A DNA stretch of 64,000 bases, taken from contig NZ_JBAWKA010000003.1 in the NCBI RefSeq assembly GCF_043876815.1, forward strand, positions 387,985 to 451,984. Reading direction: 5' to 3'. Below the pieces are notes generated by a model. It searched no databases and was not told the origin of the DNA. It was given only the letters and a program-made list of their open reading frames with translations. Positions 52,205 through 60,495 of the stretch are shown in pieces; position 1 is the first letter of the stretch, and each line of letters opens with the position of its first letter. The stretch is from Gaetbulibacter_A sp043876815. Lineage in GTDB: Bacteria > Bacteroidota > Bacteroidia > Flavobacteriales > Flavobacteriaceae. The position numbers were made by a program, and so were the translations under genes.

Positions 52205-52636
52205 ATGAAAAATTTCTTTTTTGGAAAAATTCTTATGATTTTAATGACAATCATATTAATAGGCTGTGGAAATAAAACAATGTATGACGTTTTTAAAAAC
52301 GAAAATATTCCACTAGAATTAAATGGAAAAATAATTGATATTGACTATTACAAAGGCGGAAATACTATCCTAACTGTTAGAAATAAAACTGGAAAAAACT
52401 CGGGAGCTTTTGACAAAAGGTTTTATGAATTAGTCCAACTTTGGGATTCAATAAAGAAAAAACCATATTCTAACAAATGCCTTATTACAAGAAAAGACAG
52501 TATTTTCTTTTTGGATTGTTATGAGTTTGATGAAAATTTGAAAGACTCATTTCCGAATTTGAGCAAATGGAATGAAAAAATAAAAGGGAAATGGATTTCT
52601 AAAAACAATGCAGAAATTAAAAACCTTATTGAGTAA
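52205..52636 (+). CDS. Cassette 1: putative lipoprotein of unknown function
   Basis: A 143-residue protein with a lipoprotein signal (FFFGKILMILMTIILIGCGN, lipid attachment at the Cys of IGCG). The ATG is preferred to a TTG five codons upstream because it gives the normal signal length. The mature part (MYDVFKNENIPLELNGKIID, KNSGAFDKRFYELVQLW) is not recognised. It occupies almost all of the first cassette, starting 27 bases after the boundary and ending 16 bases before the terminal site. Being nearest the recombinase, it may be the most recent insertion. Confidence 0.75.
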   Translation: MKNFFFGKILMILMTIILIGCGNKTMYDVFKNENIPLELNGKIIDIDYYKGGNTILTVRNKTGKNSGAFDKRFYELVQLWDSIKKKPYSNKCLITRKDSIFFLDCYEFDENLKDSFPNLSKWNEKIKGKWISKNNAEIKNLIE

Positions 52637-52651
52637 TAAAATAAAAACGCA

Positions 52652-52782
52652 GTACAACAACGGCTATAAATAATTGCTAGTTATCGCTTATCCTGAAAAT
52701 TCCTGCGGAATTTTCAGCTTTTTGTCTACTTGTAAAGTTAAATACTAAAACACGCAACTACTCATAGCCGTGAACGTTACCA
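52652..52782 (+). repeat. attC-like site 1 (family A)
   Basis: GTACAAC to GTTACCA. Long arms GGCTATAAATAATTGC and GCAACTACTCATAGCC; central hairpin CTGAAAATTCC-TGC-GGAATTTTCAG followed by a T run. Crossover base G at 52776. Confidence 0.85.
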
Positions 52783-52799
52783 AACATTAAAAACCCGCC

Positions 52800-53222
52800 T
52801 TGAAATCGAAATTACTATCATTTATAATTAAATACGGATTGCTAATCGGCGGACTTTTTATGTTATTAATATCTCTTATTATTATTAATAATGGATTTAA
52901 AAAGAAACAGATAACCAAGGAAAATAAAATTGTTACTGTTAAGGTAATTGAATCGCCTACAGACTGTGATAATTTAGGACGTAGGAGAGATTATTGTAAG
53001 CTCAAATTTAACGGACAAATATTCGTAAAAAATGTGAATAGAATATTTTGTGAATTAGTTGTTGGCAAAAAAGAAATCAAAATGTTGACAAATGAAAAAA
53101 AGGACGAGCTTGTTTTTCCGAATGAATATGAAAACTCAAAAGACTTCCTTTATGGAATTTTACTCGTGCTTTTTGCGATTGTTATTTCTTACAAAGGTTG
53201 GAAAAATAAAAACGTTTGGTAA
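52800..53222 (+). CDS. Cassette 2: small membrane protein of unknown function
   Basis: A 140-residue protein starting with TTG, with an N-terminal membrane span (about 9-30, IIKYGLLIGGLFMLLISLII), an extracytoplasmic or cytoplasmic middle with four cysteines (DCDNLGRRRDYCKLKF, IFCELVV) and a second span near the C-terminus (FLYGILLVLFAIVISYKGW). Layout resembles small membrane proteins with DUF3592-like middles, but the family is not certain. Its stop codon lies inside the ten-base repeat opening the terminal site. Confidence 0.7.
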   Translation: MKSKLLSFIIKYGLLIGGLFMLLISLIIINNGFKKKQITKENKIVTVKVIESPTDCDNLGRRRDYCKLKFNGQIFVKNVNRIFCELVVGKKEIKMLTNEKKDELVFPNEYENSKDFLYGILLVLFAIVISYKGWKNKNVW

Positions 53223-53348
53223 CACCGTGTATAATTCATTGCTTAGTTTCTCACTTATCGGAAAATCCTGCGGATTTTCCTACGGTTCGTTTTTATTTGC
53301 TAAATTGATTACCTAAAACCGCAACAAACCATACACGAAACGTTGTCT
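53217..53348 (+). repeat. attC-like site 2 (family B)
   Basis: TGGTAAC to GTTGTCT. Arms GTGTATAATTCATTGC and GCAACAAACCATACAC; central hairpin GGAAAATCC-TGC-GGATTTTCC. Crossover G at 53342. Nearly identical to site 5. Confidence 0.85.
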
Positions 53349-53439
53349 TTAATGCTGAAAAAACATTCTTCGAGCAATGAAATTATTGCTGAATAGTGAA
53401 CAGAGTGGACGAGAAAAATAAAAATATCATGGATAGAAA

Positions 53440-53931
53440 ATGATAATACGCCCGAATAAAATTCTGATGATAAAAAAGAACTTTATCGAATTCTCATTTG
53501 ACGATGATATTGAAAATGATGAAGAAACTGTTCCCGATTTCAAAAAATTCCAAACTCTAAATTCAGCGGAACAATATTATCTTGCGGACAACTATAATTG
53601 GGATGACGGAACAATTGTTTTGGATTGGATAATTAATAGCCCAAAATGCGATAAGGGAACTGCGTGTTTGATTTTTTGGAGAGCGGAACCTGATTATTAT
53701 TACGATTATACAGCGGAAACAATCGAAAGCTATCAAGCTGATGTTTGGCATTTGCTTCAAAAGATTGTCGAACGATTTAAGAAAGATGATTTTAAAGCAA
53801 GTAAATTTGAGTTCATACCAGCCAAAGAAGGATATAAAACTGATTGGGAAATTAAATTAGATATTTGGAAATTTCCAACTGAATTGAATAACGGAATTAA
53901 AGGTAAAAAACCGTTCGGATTTGGATTATAA
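53440..53931 (+). CDS. Cassette 3: DUF4274-like protein
   Basis: A 163-residue soluble protein. The segment EQYYLADNYNWDDGTIVLDW, IINSPKCDKGTACLIFWRAE matches the pattern I recall for DUF4274 (LHxLAxNYNWDDGF..P..I..HP.CDxGTALLLFW), small proteins often found near toxin or defence genes, function unknown. Acidic overall. About 95 bases of non-coding sequence separate the cassette boundary from this ATG; a later in-frame ATG nine codons in is also possible. Confidence 0.75.
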   Translation: MIIRPNKILMIKKNFIEFSFDDDIENDEETVPDFKKFQTLNSAEQYYLADNYNWDDGTIVLDWIINSPKCDKGTACLIFWRAEPDYYYDYTAETIESYQADVWHLLQKIVERFKKDDFKASKFEFIPAKEGYKTDWEIKLDIWKFPTELNNGIKGKKPFGFGL

Positions 53932-53957
53932 TAACCAACATTTGCGGAAAGCACTAA

Positions 53958-54153
53958 AGACAACACGGTGTATAAAACATAGCTAATTAAGTGTTTAATC
54001 GATAAGTTTGTGTTTTATTTACTTAAACCGCCAAGTTTTTAATTTGGCTATAAAACTGAGAAGTTAAATCAAAATATAAAAAATTGGCTCTGTGCTAAAC
54101 CCAAAATGTAGTACCTTTTTACACGCTACGTTTCATACACTGAGCCGTTGGCT
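53958..54153 (+). repeat. attC-like site 3 (family E, long)
   Basis: AGACAAC to GTTGGCT, 196 bases. Arms GTGTATAAAACATAGC and GCTACGTTTCATACAC with two A/C mismatches. The middle is longer and different from families A to D. Crossover G at 54147. Confidence 0.75.
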
Positions 54154-54187
54154 GTAATGCCGAAAACCTATACCATTAAACTTTTGA

Positions 54188-54742
54188 ATGAAAAAAAATA
54201 ATTCACTTTCTTATCTAATAATTTTGACAATTCTATTAGGTGCTGGAATCTATTACCGAGGTGAATCTAAAAAAAGACTTTATAAAGGAGATATTATATC
54301 GAAAGAGGTAACAGTATCTTCATTCAAACCAAAGCTAGATGATTACGAAAGTACAGATGATATAGAATTTGAATTTTCTGAATTTCCTGATAAAGTATTT
54401 GAAATTGATTACTTATTAATTGACTTTGATAAAGGAAAAGAACTGCTAGCCAATTTAAATATAAATGATAAAATAATCATCGATGTTGATAGACAACATT
54501 ACAATAATAAAATAGATAAAAACCCTTTTTTAGGAATAAAACATTCGATTTCTATTTTGGGAATCAGAATATCTGAACAAGACGAAATTCCTGTTTTAGA
54601 CTATAATGTAGAGGTAGTTTCAAAGAATCTAACTATGAGTTATGTTTCTTTTTTTGGAGTATTATTAATCGTTATATTCTGGGTTTATGAATATATTAAA
54701 AGAAAGACAAAAGAAAAAAACACTACAGCCAACAAGGTATAA
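54188..54742 (+). CDS. Cassette 4: membrane protein of unknown function
   Basis: A 184-residue protein with an N-terminal span (about 7-23, LSYLIILTILLGAGIYYRG), a middle of about 125 residues rich in Asp and Lys (DDIEFEFSEFPDKVFEIDYL), and a C-terminal span (about 150-168, MSYVSFFGVLLIVIFWVYEY) followed by a basic tail. It resembles the cassette 2 product in layout. The last codons and stop run into the terminal site, past the AAC of its first core, so the C-terminus depends on the site sequence. Confidence 0.7.
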   Translation: MKKNNSLSYLIILTILLGAGIYYRGESKKRLYKGDIISKEVTVSSFKPKLDDYESTDDIEFEFSEFPDKVFEIDYLLIDFDKGKELLANLNINDKIIIDVDRQHYNNKIDKNPFLGIKHSISILGIRISEQDEIPVLDYNVEVVSKNLTMSYVSFFGVLLIVIFWVYEYIKRKTKEKNTTANKV

Positions 54743-54918
54743 AAAACATAGGCAATTTAGGCTTAATTCAAAGGTCTGTGTTTATTTATAAAGTCGCCAA
54801 ATATAAAATTTGGCGTTTACTAAAAACTATAAAAGCAAAATATTTATATTTGGCTTAGTACCAATCCGAAATGTATAGCTTATCACCTGCCCTACGTTTC
54901 TTATACGAGACGTTGCCC
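54727..54918 (+). repeat. attC-like site 4 (family E, long)
   Basis: AGCCAAC to GTTGCCC, 192 bases. Arms GTATAAAAAACATAGG and CCTACGTTTCTTATAC with two A/C mismatches. Crossover G at 54912. Confidence 0.75.
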
Positions 54919-54923
54919 ACAAT

Positions 54924-55538
54924 ATGAAAAAAACGATATTATTACTATTAACAATCATTCTGACTTCTTCCAATTCTAATTCTCAAGAAATAAAAGATAA
55001 CGGAAAAATTGAAAACGGAATTTACACTTGTAGCAGATTTGATTGGAAAATAACTATCCCAAATGGATATGAAATAAGAACTGTAAAAGATGAACAGGAC
55101 TTGGAAGAAGTTGGTTACGAAACTGTAAATGACCAAGTGCCAGATGGAATGACAGTTCGAAAAAATCGACCATATTTAGTCGGATTTGGAATTGACGAAA
55201 AAAACTACTTTTCTGCCTCATTTGAGCCACTAGAAGGAACAAAAAAAATGACTTTGCCTGAACACCAAAAGTTTGTCGCAAAATTGATTTCTGACTCTTA
55301 CGCAACTATAAACGGAATTAAATCCGAGCAGGAATTGGAAAATAAAAAAATAGGAGATTATGACTTTTATATTATTAAAGGTGAGTTATATAATCAAAAA
55401 ACAGATGAACTTTTATTAACGCAACTGATTTACAACACGTATATAAAAAATCATTTATTTAGTGTTTCAATAAATTATTCGACTGAACAGAACGGAAAAA
55501 AACTGATTGAAAATTTTGAAAAATCATTAACTGAATAA
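54924..55538 (+). CDS. Cassette 5: secreted protein of unknown function
   Basis: A 204-residue protein with a signal peptide (MKKTILLLLTIILTSSNSNS, then QEIK). The mature part (SRFDWKITIPNGYEIRTVKD, YFSASFEPLEGTKKMTLPEH, GDYDFYIIKGELYNQKTDEL) has the look of a small beta-rich domain like PsbP/Mog1-type proteins, but this is only an impression. The ATG lies 12 bases after the crossover G, so the translation signals lie within or next to the core site. Confidence 0.75.
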   Translation: MKKTILLLLTIILTSSNSNSQEIKDNGKIENGIYTCSRFDWKITIPNGYEIRTVKDEQDLEEVGYETVNDQVPDGMTVRKNRPYLVGFGIDEKNYFSASFEPLEGTKKMTLPEHQKFVAKLISDSYATINGIKSEQELENKKIGDYDFYIIKGELYNQKTDELLLTQLIYNTYIKNHLFSVSINYSTEQNGKKLIENFEKSLTE

Positions 55539-55547
55539 AAATACTGT

Positions 55548-55679
55548 GGGCAACAAAGTGTATAATTCATTGCTTAGGTTCTAGCTTATCGGAAAATCCT
55601 GCGGATTTTCCTACGGTTCGTTTTTATTTGCTAAATTGGTTACCTAAAATCGCAACAAACCATACACGAACCGTTGTGG
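55548..55679 (+). repeat. attC-like site 5 (family B)
   Basis: GGGCAAC to GTTGTGG. Same arms and central hairpin as site 2, with only a few differences over the whole length. Crossover G at 55673. Confidence 0.85.
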
Positions 55680-55703
55680 TTAATGTCCAAAAAAACCTAC
55701 TAA

Positions 55704-56210
55704 ATGAATAAAATTTTACTCATTTTAATTCTGTTATTCACAGCTACAAGCTGTAATAAAAAAGAAAAATCGACCGAACTTACTAAACAAGCTATGGCAG
55801 TCTTTACGGAATATAACTTGGACAATAAAACCCGTATTGACAGTTCACTAACTCTTCTAAACTTAGCTATCGAATTAGATAAAAATAACTTCAAGGCTTA
55901 TGAAAACAAATATGGTTTATTAAGCCAAAAAAAAGACATAAATGGAATGTTTAGCTGCGTTAACAAAATGGTCGAACTTAGACCAAACCAACCTTATTGG
56001 AAATTAATTAAAGGTTTTGTTTTTGACTTAAAAAAAGACAGTATAAATGCCCTAAAACTTTACAAAGAAAGTGTAAATCAATACAAAAACATCCTTAAAG
56101 TGGACTCTACTGATTTTAATTTAAAATTGGAATTCGTCACAGCCTTAAGGACAGTGAATAAAAATAAAAGTGCTGATAGTATTTTAAAAAAAATGCAAAA
56201 TAGACTATAA
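55704..56210 (+). CDS. Cassette 6: TPR-like lipoprotein, probably truncated by a frameshift
   Basis: A 168-residue protein with a lipoprotein signal (MNKILLILILLFTATSCNKK) and tetratricopeptide-like helices (LTLLNLAIELDKNNFKAYEN, VNKMVELRPNQPYWKLIKGF, DSINALKLYKESVNQYKNIL). It ends QNRL just after a run of eight A residues at 56186-56193. With one A fewer, the frame would continue as CKIDYKTEHQMQILDYYIKN and stop at 56310, close to the terminal site as in other cassettes. The longer form is probably ancestral. Confidence 0.75.
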   Translation: MNKILLILILLFTATSCNKKEKSTELTKQAMAVFTEYNLDNKTRIDSSLTLLNLAIELDKNNFKAYENKYGLLSQKKDINGMFSCVNKMVELRPNQPYWKLIKGFVFDLKKDSINALKLYKESVNQYKNILKVDSTDFNLKLEFVTALRTVNKNKSADSILKKMQNRL

Positions 56211-56310
56211 AACTGAACATCAAATGCAAATTCTAGATTACTACATTAAAAATGACACTTTGACAAGAAAAGGACAAATCGAGAACTGGAAAAACCTTAT
56301 CGTTGAATAA
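56211..56310 (+). pseudogene. Detached C-terminal coding piece of the cassette 6 gene
   Basis: This piece, read in the frame shifted by one base, encodes DYYIKNDTLTRKGQIENWKN and ends at TAA 56308-56310. It has an internal ATG at 56224 that could start a 28-residue peptide, but it reads naturally as the lost end of the upstream TPR-like lipoprotein. Confidence 0.5.
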
Positions 56311-56318
56311 AACACTAA

Positions 56319-56451
56319 CCACAACACCGTGTAAAAATAATTGCTTGGTTCTGGCCTACTTGGAAAATCCTGCGGATTTTCCTCTGGTTCGTTTCCTTTT
56401 TACTATTTTAGTGGCTTATAAACGCAACTATCCTTACACGTAACGTTGGCA
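56319..56451 (+). repeat. attC-like site 6 (family C)
   Basis: CCACAAC to GTTGGCA. Arms GTGTAAAAATAATTGC and GCAACTATCCTTACAC with three A/C mismatches; central hairpin GGAAAATCC-TGC-GGATTTTCC. Crossover G at 56445. Confidence 0.85.
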
Positions 56452-56469
56452 ACAATGTCAAAAAAACCT

Positions 56470-57018
56470 ATGAACAGAATTTTAATCATTTTTCTAATAA
56501 TCGGATTTTACTCTTGTGGAGAAAATCAGAAATCTGAAAAGAAAACGGAAACTGATTTAGTTGAGAAAGGTGTTTCTGAACTTAAAGACTTTGATTTATT
56601 ACAAGATTTTGAGCAAAATAAAGCGGAATTTGGAACTGACACTTTTGACCTTTTTGGTCACTCTTCTGAAGGTGGCGAATTGATAGTATTCCACGATAAA
56701 AAATTCGACTATATTGTTTATGATTTTTGGATATATGGAGAACTTGGAAAACTGAATTATACTTATTGGACAGAAAAAAACGGAGAAACGAGTTTCAAAT
56801 TTATCAAAAAATTGGAATATAGTTATGACAAACCATTTTATCAAGGAGATTTTGAAATGGATTCTACCATTAACTATTTATCGTATTCAAACTCAAAAAT
56901 AAAACTATTTGATATAAACAAAGCGGAAATAACAGAATCTGAACTGATTGAAAAAAGCAAATTGGAATTAGAATCATTTTTCACCGATGTTACTAAAGGA
57001 ATAGAAATAATAAAATAA
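56470..57018 (+). CDS. Cassette 7: lipoprotein of unknown function
   Basis: A 182-residue protein with a lipoprotein signal (MNRILIIFLIIGFYSCGENQ). The ATG is preferred to upstream starts, one of which (TTG) lies inside the core site. The mature part (FEQNKAEFGTDTFDLFGHSS, EGGELIVFHDKKFDYIVYDF, WTEKNGETSFKFIKKLEYSY) is rich in aromatic and acidic residues and not recognised. It ends about ten bases before the terminal site. Confidence 0.75.
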   Translation: MNRILIIFLIIGFYSCGENQKSEKKTETDLVEKGVSELKDFDLLQDFEQNKAEFGTDTFDLFGHSSEGGELIVFHDKKFDYIVYDFWIYGELGKLNYTYWTEKNGETSFKFIKKLEYSYDKPFYQGDFEMDSTINYLSYSNSKIKLFDINKAEITESELIEKSKLELESFFTDVTKGIEIIK

Positions 57019-57026
57019 AACACAGT

Positions 57027-57157
57027 TGCCAACAACATGTAAAAATAATTGCTAGGTCAGTATTAATCGGAAAGTCCTGCGGACTTTCCTTTCGTATTTT
57101 TCCTTTTGCTATCTTGAGGGCTCAACCACGCAACTATTCTTACACCAAACGTTGTAA
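57027..57157 (+). repeat. attC-like site 7 (family C)
   Basis: TGCCAAC to GTTGTAA. Arms GTAAAAATAATTGC and GCAACTATTCTTAC; central hairpin GGAAAGTCC-TGC-GGACTTTCC, a compensated variant of sites 6. The only cassette whose ten-base ends match at nine positions. Crossover G at 57151. Confidence 0.85.
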
Positions 57158-57181
57158 GTAATTTAAAATATCATCATCTAA

Positions 57182-57676
57182 ATGAGAAAATTGTATTTAT
57201 TAATTGTACTCTTAACTTTTCAAAATATTTTTTGTCAAGTAGAATCAGCTGAAATTATTCTTAATTACAATTTCTCAGCAGGAGAGGAAAATCTTGAAAT
57301 TAACTTGAACAGGAATTCAGATTCGACCAAAGTTACTATAGATTCAAAAAAAATTCTTGAATATTTCTATTCGAAAAAACAAGAAAGAAAAGTAATCGAG
57401 ACAGTTAATAGAAACTTTTATATCAGCAATGAAGTTTTTGATGACCTTCTTAAACAAATCAAGGCTATATCCAAATCTGGATTAAACAAAAATACAATTG
57501 TTATAGACAACGGAAAAATTACTACAATAACAGTTAAAAATGATAAAATGAACATATACTATGAGGTAATAGCCTTGAACATGGAAAATAGTGAAGGAGA
57601 ATTGAAAAAATTCCTAAATGTATGCGTGAAAATTTTAGATATTGGAAATTTTAAACCTGAAAACTATTTTGATTAA
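57182..57676 (+). CDS. Cassette 8: secreted protein of unknown function
   Basis: A 164-residue protein with a signal peptide (MRKLYLLIVLLTFQNIFC, then QVES). The mature part (ILNYNFSAGEENLEINLNRN, FYISNEVFDDLLKQIKAISK, IDNGKITTITVKNDKMNIYY) looks like a mixed alpha/beta domain of a kind often found in small flavobacterial secreted proteins. No named family recognised. It ends nine bases before the terminal site. Confidence 0.75.
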   Translation: MRKLYLLIVLLTFQNIFCQVESAEIILNYNFSAGEENLEINLNRNSDSTKVTIDSKKILEYFYSKKQERKVIETVNRNFYISNEVFDDLLKQIKAISKSGLNKNTIVIDNGKITTITVKNDKMNIYYEVIALNMENSEGELKKFLNVCVKILDIGNFKPENYFD

Positions 57677-57684
57677 AAAACTAC

Positions 57685-57814
57685 TTACAACACCGTGTAA
57701 AAATAATTGCTAGGTCACCGTTCATTGGAAAGTCCTGCGAACTTTCCTTACATATTTCCCTTTTGCTATCTTGAGGGCTTAACTACGCAACTATCCTTAC
57801 ACCAACCGTTGTAG
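57685..57814 (+). repeat. attC-like site 8 (family C)
   Basis: TTACAAC to GTTGTAG. Arms GTGTAAAAATAATTGC and GCAACTATCCTTACAC; central hairpin GGAAAGTCC-TGC-GAACTTTCC with one mismatch. Crossover G at 57808. Confidence 0.85.
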
Positions 57815-57918
57815 CCAATTTCAGAAAACTCAATTACTCGACCAAAAGAACAGTTCACTCAATTTGACTTTGACTAACTGAAAAATGAAATTAAGTTTGA
57901 GGTATCAAACCAAAATAG

Positions 57919-58509
57919 ATGAATTACAAAATAATATTTCCTCTTTTGACTTTAATCGGATTTCTAACCTCGTGTAATTCTTATAAAGTAAAAGTGTACT
58001 CGTTGAGCAGAAACATAGAACTTATCGAAACAGATGGAAAAAAGCGAATGTTTGCCAAAGAGCCGAATAAGTCCATAGTTTTCATTTCGGACTCGACTGT
58101 GAATTACTCAAAAATTTATGGACATTTAGGAGCGTCAACTACAATTAAGTACAGAAAATCCAAAGACACGCTGATTTTGGAATCTCAAGATATCTACGGG
58201 AAAAATTTGACCGAAAATAATCCTGACTTTTCCAATCTTTATCTGATAAGTAATGACAGTTTGACCAGCTTATTGAATAACGAAAAATATTATTCAACTG
58301 ACTATCTGAAAAGTTCGTCCAAAAAAGCTAAAGGATTTTACATCATTTACGAGAATAAAGCCTACAAAATAAAAAGTCAAAAAAGTGCCGACCGAATACT
58401 TGGAAAAATTGAAAATATTGATGCAAATAGATTTGTTGAATTGGACAGAGACTTTGCGAAAAGGAAATACGGAATAAATACTAAATATAAAACACTTGAA
58501 TATAAATAA
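57919..58509 (+). CDS. Cassette 9: lipoprotein of unknown function
   Basis: A 196-residue protein with a lipoprotein signal (MNYKIIFPLLTLIGFLTSCN). The mature part (IELIETDGKKRMFAKEPNKS, STTIKYRKSKDTLILESQDI, DRDFAKRKYGINTKYKTLEY) is not recognised. It begins unusually far (about 110 bases) after the cassette boundary, the longest non-coding leader among the single-gene cassettes, which leaves room for a private promoter; none was identified. Confidence 0.75.
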   Translation: MNYKIIFPLLTLIGFLTSCNSYKVKVYSLSRNIELIETDGKKRMFAKEPNKSIVFISDSTVNYSKIYGHLGASTTIKYRKSKDTLILESQDIYGKNLTENNPDFSNLYLISNDSLTSLLNNEKYYSTDYLKSSSKKAKGFYIIYENKAYKIKSQKSADRILGKIENIDANRFVELDRDFAKRKYGINTKYKTLEYK

Positions 58510-58516
58510 AAACTGG

Positions 58517-58650
58517 CTACAACACCGTGTATAATTAATTGCTTTGGCAAGTGCTCATCTGGAAAATTCCTTCGGAATTTTCTCGGGCAAGTATTTGTTT
58601 ACTAAATTAGTTGCTGAAGAACGCAACTAACCATACACCAAACGTTGGCA
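58517..58650 (+). repeat. attC-like site 9 (family D)
   Basis: CTACAAC to GTTGGCA. Arms GTGTATAATTAATTGC and GCAACTAACCATACAC with three A/C mismatches; central hairpin GAAAATTCC-TTC-GGAATTTTC. Crossover G at 58644. Confidence 0.85.
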
Positions 58651-58672
58651 ACAATATGAAAAACCGAAAACT

Positions 58673-59122
58673 TTGAGAATTAAAACAGTATTTTTCATAT
58701 CATTCTTTTTTTGCTTTTTCTCTGTATTTGGACAACGGACTTTAAGAGGAAAAACTATCGACCAATTTTCAGAAAGTGCCATTGGAATCACAATATTCGA
58801 CAAAGACACAATCAAAATTGGACAAACTGACTTGAATGGGTATTTCCAAATTAAAGTACCCAAAGAAACGAATAAATTGATTTTTGCTGGAGTCGGCTAT
58901 GAATGGGCAGTTGTTACAGTTCCATCGGAATGTGAAAACCTAGAGATAATTATATTTTTGGCTTCTACTTACGATTTTATGTCTCCTAGAAAAGTTGACA
59001 GACTTCGGAAAAAAGAATTTGAAAAATTAACCGAATTGCACTATCAAGCTTATAAAAAAGGAATTTTTGAAACCGAAACACCTTGTGTCATTCGAAAGTT
59101 CGAACCGAATTGGCCAAAATAA
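58673..59122 (+). CDS. Cassette 10: secreted carboxypeptidase-regulatory-like domain protein
   Basis: A 149-residue protein with TTG start and a signal peptide (MRIKTVFFISFFFCFFSVFG, then QRTL). The mature part has the beta-sandwich pattern RTLRGKTIDQFSESAIGITI, GQTDLNGYFQIKVPKETNKL, IFAGVGYEWAVVTVP typical of carboxypeptidase-regulatory-like (CarboxypepD_reg) domains, followed by a short basic tail. An upstream ATG at 58656 is closed by a stop after six codons. Such domains usually serve as binding or anchoring modules. Confidence 0.8.
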   Translation: MRIKTVFFISFFFCFFSVFGQRTLRGKTIDQFSESAIGITIFDKDTIKIGQTDLNGYFQIKVPKETNKLIFAGVGYEWAVVTVPSECENLEIIIFLASTYDFMSPRKVDRLRKKEFEKLTELHYQAYKKGIFETETPCVIRKFEPNWPK

Positions 59123-59139
59123 TTGAATGAAAATACTGT

Positions 59140-59271
59140 TGCCAACAATGTATAACCGCAATTACGGCGGATTCGACTACGTCCGAATCCACTCGGAATT
59201 GCTAACGTCAGTTTAAACCGAAAATTAACGCATATTAACCCGTAACTGACGGTTATACGAGACCGTTGTGC
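59140..59271 (+). repeat. attC-like site 10 (family F)
   Basis: TGCCAAC to GTTGTGC. Perfect outer arms GTATAACCG and CGGTTATAC; inner stems GGATTCG/CGAATCC and GTCAGTT/AACTGAC. Different sequence from all other families but same size and same end rule. Crossover G at 59265. Confidence 0.8.
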
Positions 59272-59292
59272 ATAATTTAACCAAACCGCGAA

Positions 59293-59712
59293 ATGCCATT
59301 TCCATTAGACGAAAAATACATACAAGAAACTGAATCGGAACTGAACGTAAAATTCCCATCTGAATTTAAAAACCGAATGATAAAATCAAATGGCGGAGAA
59401 TTATTGATTTCGGACGAGTTTGAATTTGAACTATATCCTTTCTTTGATAAATCTGACCGAAAAAGAATAAGTCGAACTTGTAATCATATTGCACTTGAAA
59501 CAAAAAATGCTCGTGAATGTATTGGTTTTCCTGACAATGGAATTGCGATTGGAGCAGACGGATATGGAAATCAATTAATCTTGACTCACAGCGGAAATGG
59601 GAATTTAACTGACGAACTGTTTTTTTGGAATCACGAGACAAGAGAGGTTGAAAAAATAGCTGAATCGATTAATAAACTTTACGTTGAAAAAGCTCATTCT
59701 GGAACAAAATAA
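59293..59712 (+). CDS. Cassette 11: SMI1/KNR4 family protein, probable immunity protein
   Basis: A 139-residue soluble protein. Its start MPFPLDEKYIQETESELNVK, FPSEFKNRMIKSNGGELLIS, the middle CIGFPDNGIAIGADGYGNQL and FFWNHETREVEKIAESINKL match the SMI1/KNR4 pattern. Bacterial members commonly act as immunity proteins against toxins of contact-dependent or type VI systems. No toxin gene is in the cassette, so it may protect against a neighbour's toxin. Family call good, role inferred. Confidence 0.88.
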   Translation: MPFPLDEKYIQETESELNVKFPSEFKNRMIKSNGGELLISDEFEFELYPFFDKSDRKRISRTCNHIALETKNARECIGFPDNGIAIGADGYGNQLILTHSGNGNLTDELFFWNHETREVEKIAESINKLYVEKAHSGTK

Positions 59713-59737
59713 AATCGAAATGTAACTAAAAAACTAT

Positions 59738-59868
59738 GCACAACATTGGCTATAAACAATTGCTATTACAGGCTTATCCTGAAAATTCCTGCGGAATTTT
59801 CAGCTTATCGTGTACTTGCAAAAGTCGGTATTAACCCACGCAACTGTTCATAGCCGAGACCGTTGTAC
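59738..59868 (+). repeat. attC-like site 11 (family A variant)
   Basis: GCACAAC to GTTGTAC. Arms GGCTATAAACAATTGC and GCAACTGTTCATAGCC: relative to family A, paired positions changed together (GTA/TAC to ACA/TGT). Same central hairpin as family A. Crossover G at 59862. Confidence 0.85.
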
Positions 59869-59880
59869 CCAATTTGAGAA

Positions 59881-60381
59881 ATGAACGAACTAACATTTGA
59901 AATAAATTCTAACGAAGAAATTTGGGAACTTTTTGACAAGGACTTGAATTCAATCTTCATCCACAAATTTGTGCCGAATGAGGTAATTGAATGGTGGAAA
60001 ACGGATTTAAAAACTCAAAACGGAACTGAATTCAAAAACCTATCTGTTCGTCAAATGGAAATGGATGTCCAAACTGACTTGAACGGATTGAAAAAAATAC
60101 TCGAACTGAATAATAAGCAATTAAGAATTTATCAATTCGAAAAACCTATTTCAGACACTCTCGAAATTCAAAGATTGCAGGAAAAGAATCGTATTCTGAT
60201 TTTGAAACAAAACGGATTAAAGCATTTCTTTTTTATAGACTTTGAGTTCATAACAATTGGGAGTTTTGAATCTGAATTTATTAGTGGAATTGAACTTAAT
60301 CCAAAATTCGAGAAACGAATTGCGGAAAGAAAACGAATAATAACTGAACAAAAAACTGGGTACAACAACGGCTATAAGTAA
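59881..60381 (+). CDS. Cassette 12: soluble protein of unknown function
   Basis: A 166-residue protein without signal peptide, beginning MNELTFEINSNEEIWELFDK, with VIEWWKTDLKTQNGTEFKNL, FIDFEFITIGSFESEFISGI. Not recognised; acidic, of a size fitting an immunity protein. The last residues TGYNNGYK and the stop are encoded by the terminal attC-like site itself, so the cassette lacks its own stop before the site. Confidence 0.7.
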   Translation: MNELTFEINSNEEIWELFDKDLNSIFIHKFVPNEVIEWWKTDLKTQNGTEFKNLSVRQMEMDVQTDLNGLKKILELNNKQLRIYQFEKPISDTLEIQRLQEKNRILILKQNGLKHFFFIDFEFITIGSFESEFISGIELNPKFEKRIAERKRIITEQKTGYNNGYK

Positions 60382-60489
60382 TTGCTAGTTATCGCTTATC
60401 CTGAAAATTCCTGCGGAATTTTCAGCTTTTTGTATACTTGTAAAGTTAAATACTAAAACACGCAACTACTCATAGCCAAAACGTTGTAC
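60360..60489 (+). repeat. attC-like site 12 (family A)
   Basis: GTACAAC to GTTGTAC. Arms GGCTATAAGTAATTGC and GCAACTACTCATAGCC with two A/C mismatches; central hairpin at 60401-60425 with an 11-bp stem and TGC loop, then a T run. Crossover G at 60483. Confidence 0.88.
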
Positions 60490-60495
60490 CACATT

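Noticed and set aside
53092..53316. Open frame overlapping the end of cassette 2 and its attC-like site
   Set aside because: Most of it is the recombination site; the overlapping gene ends properly in the site.
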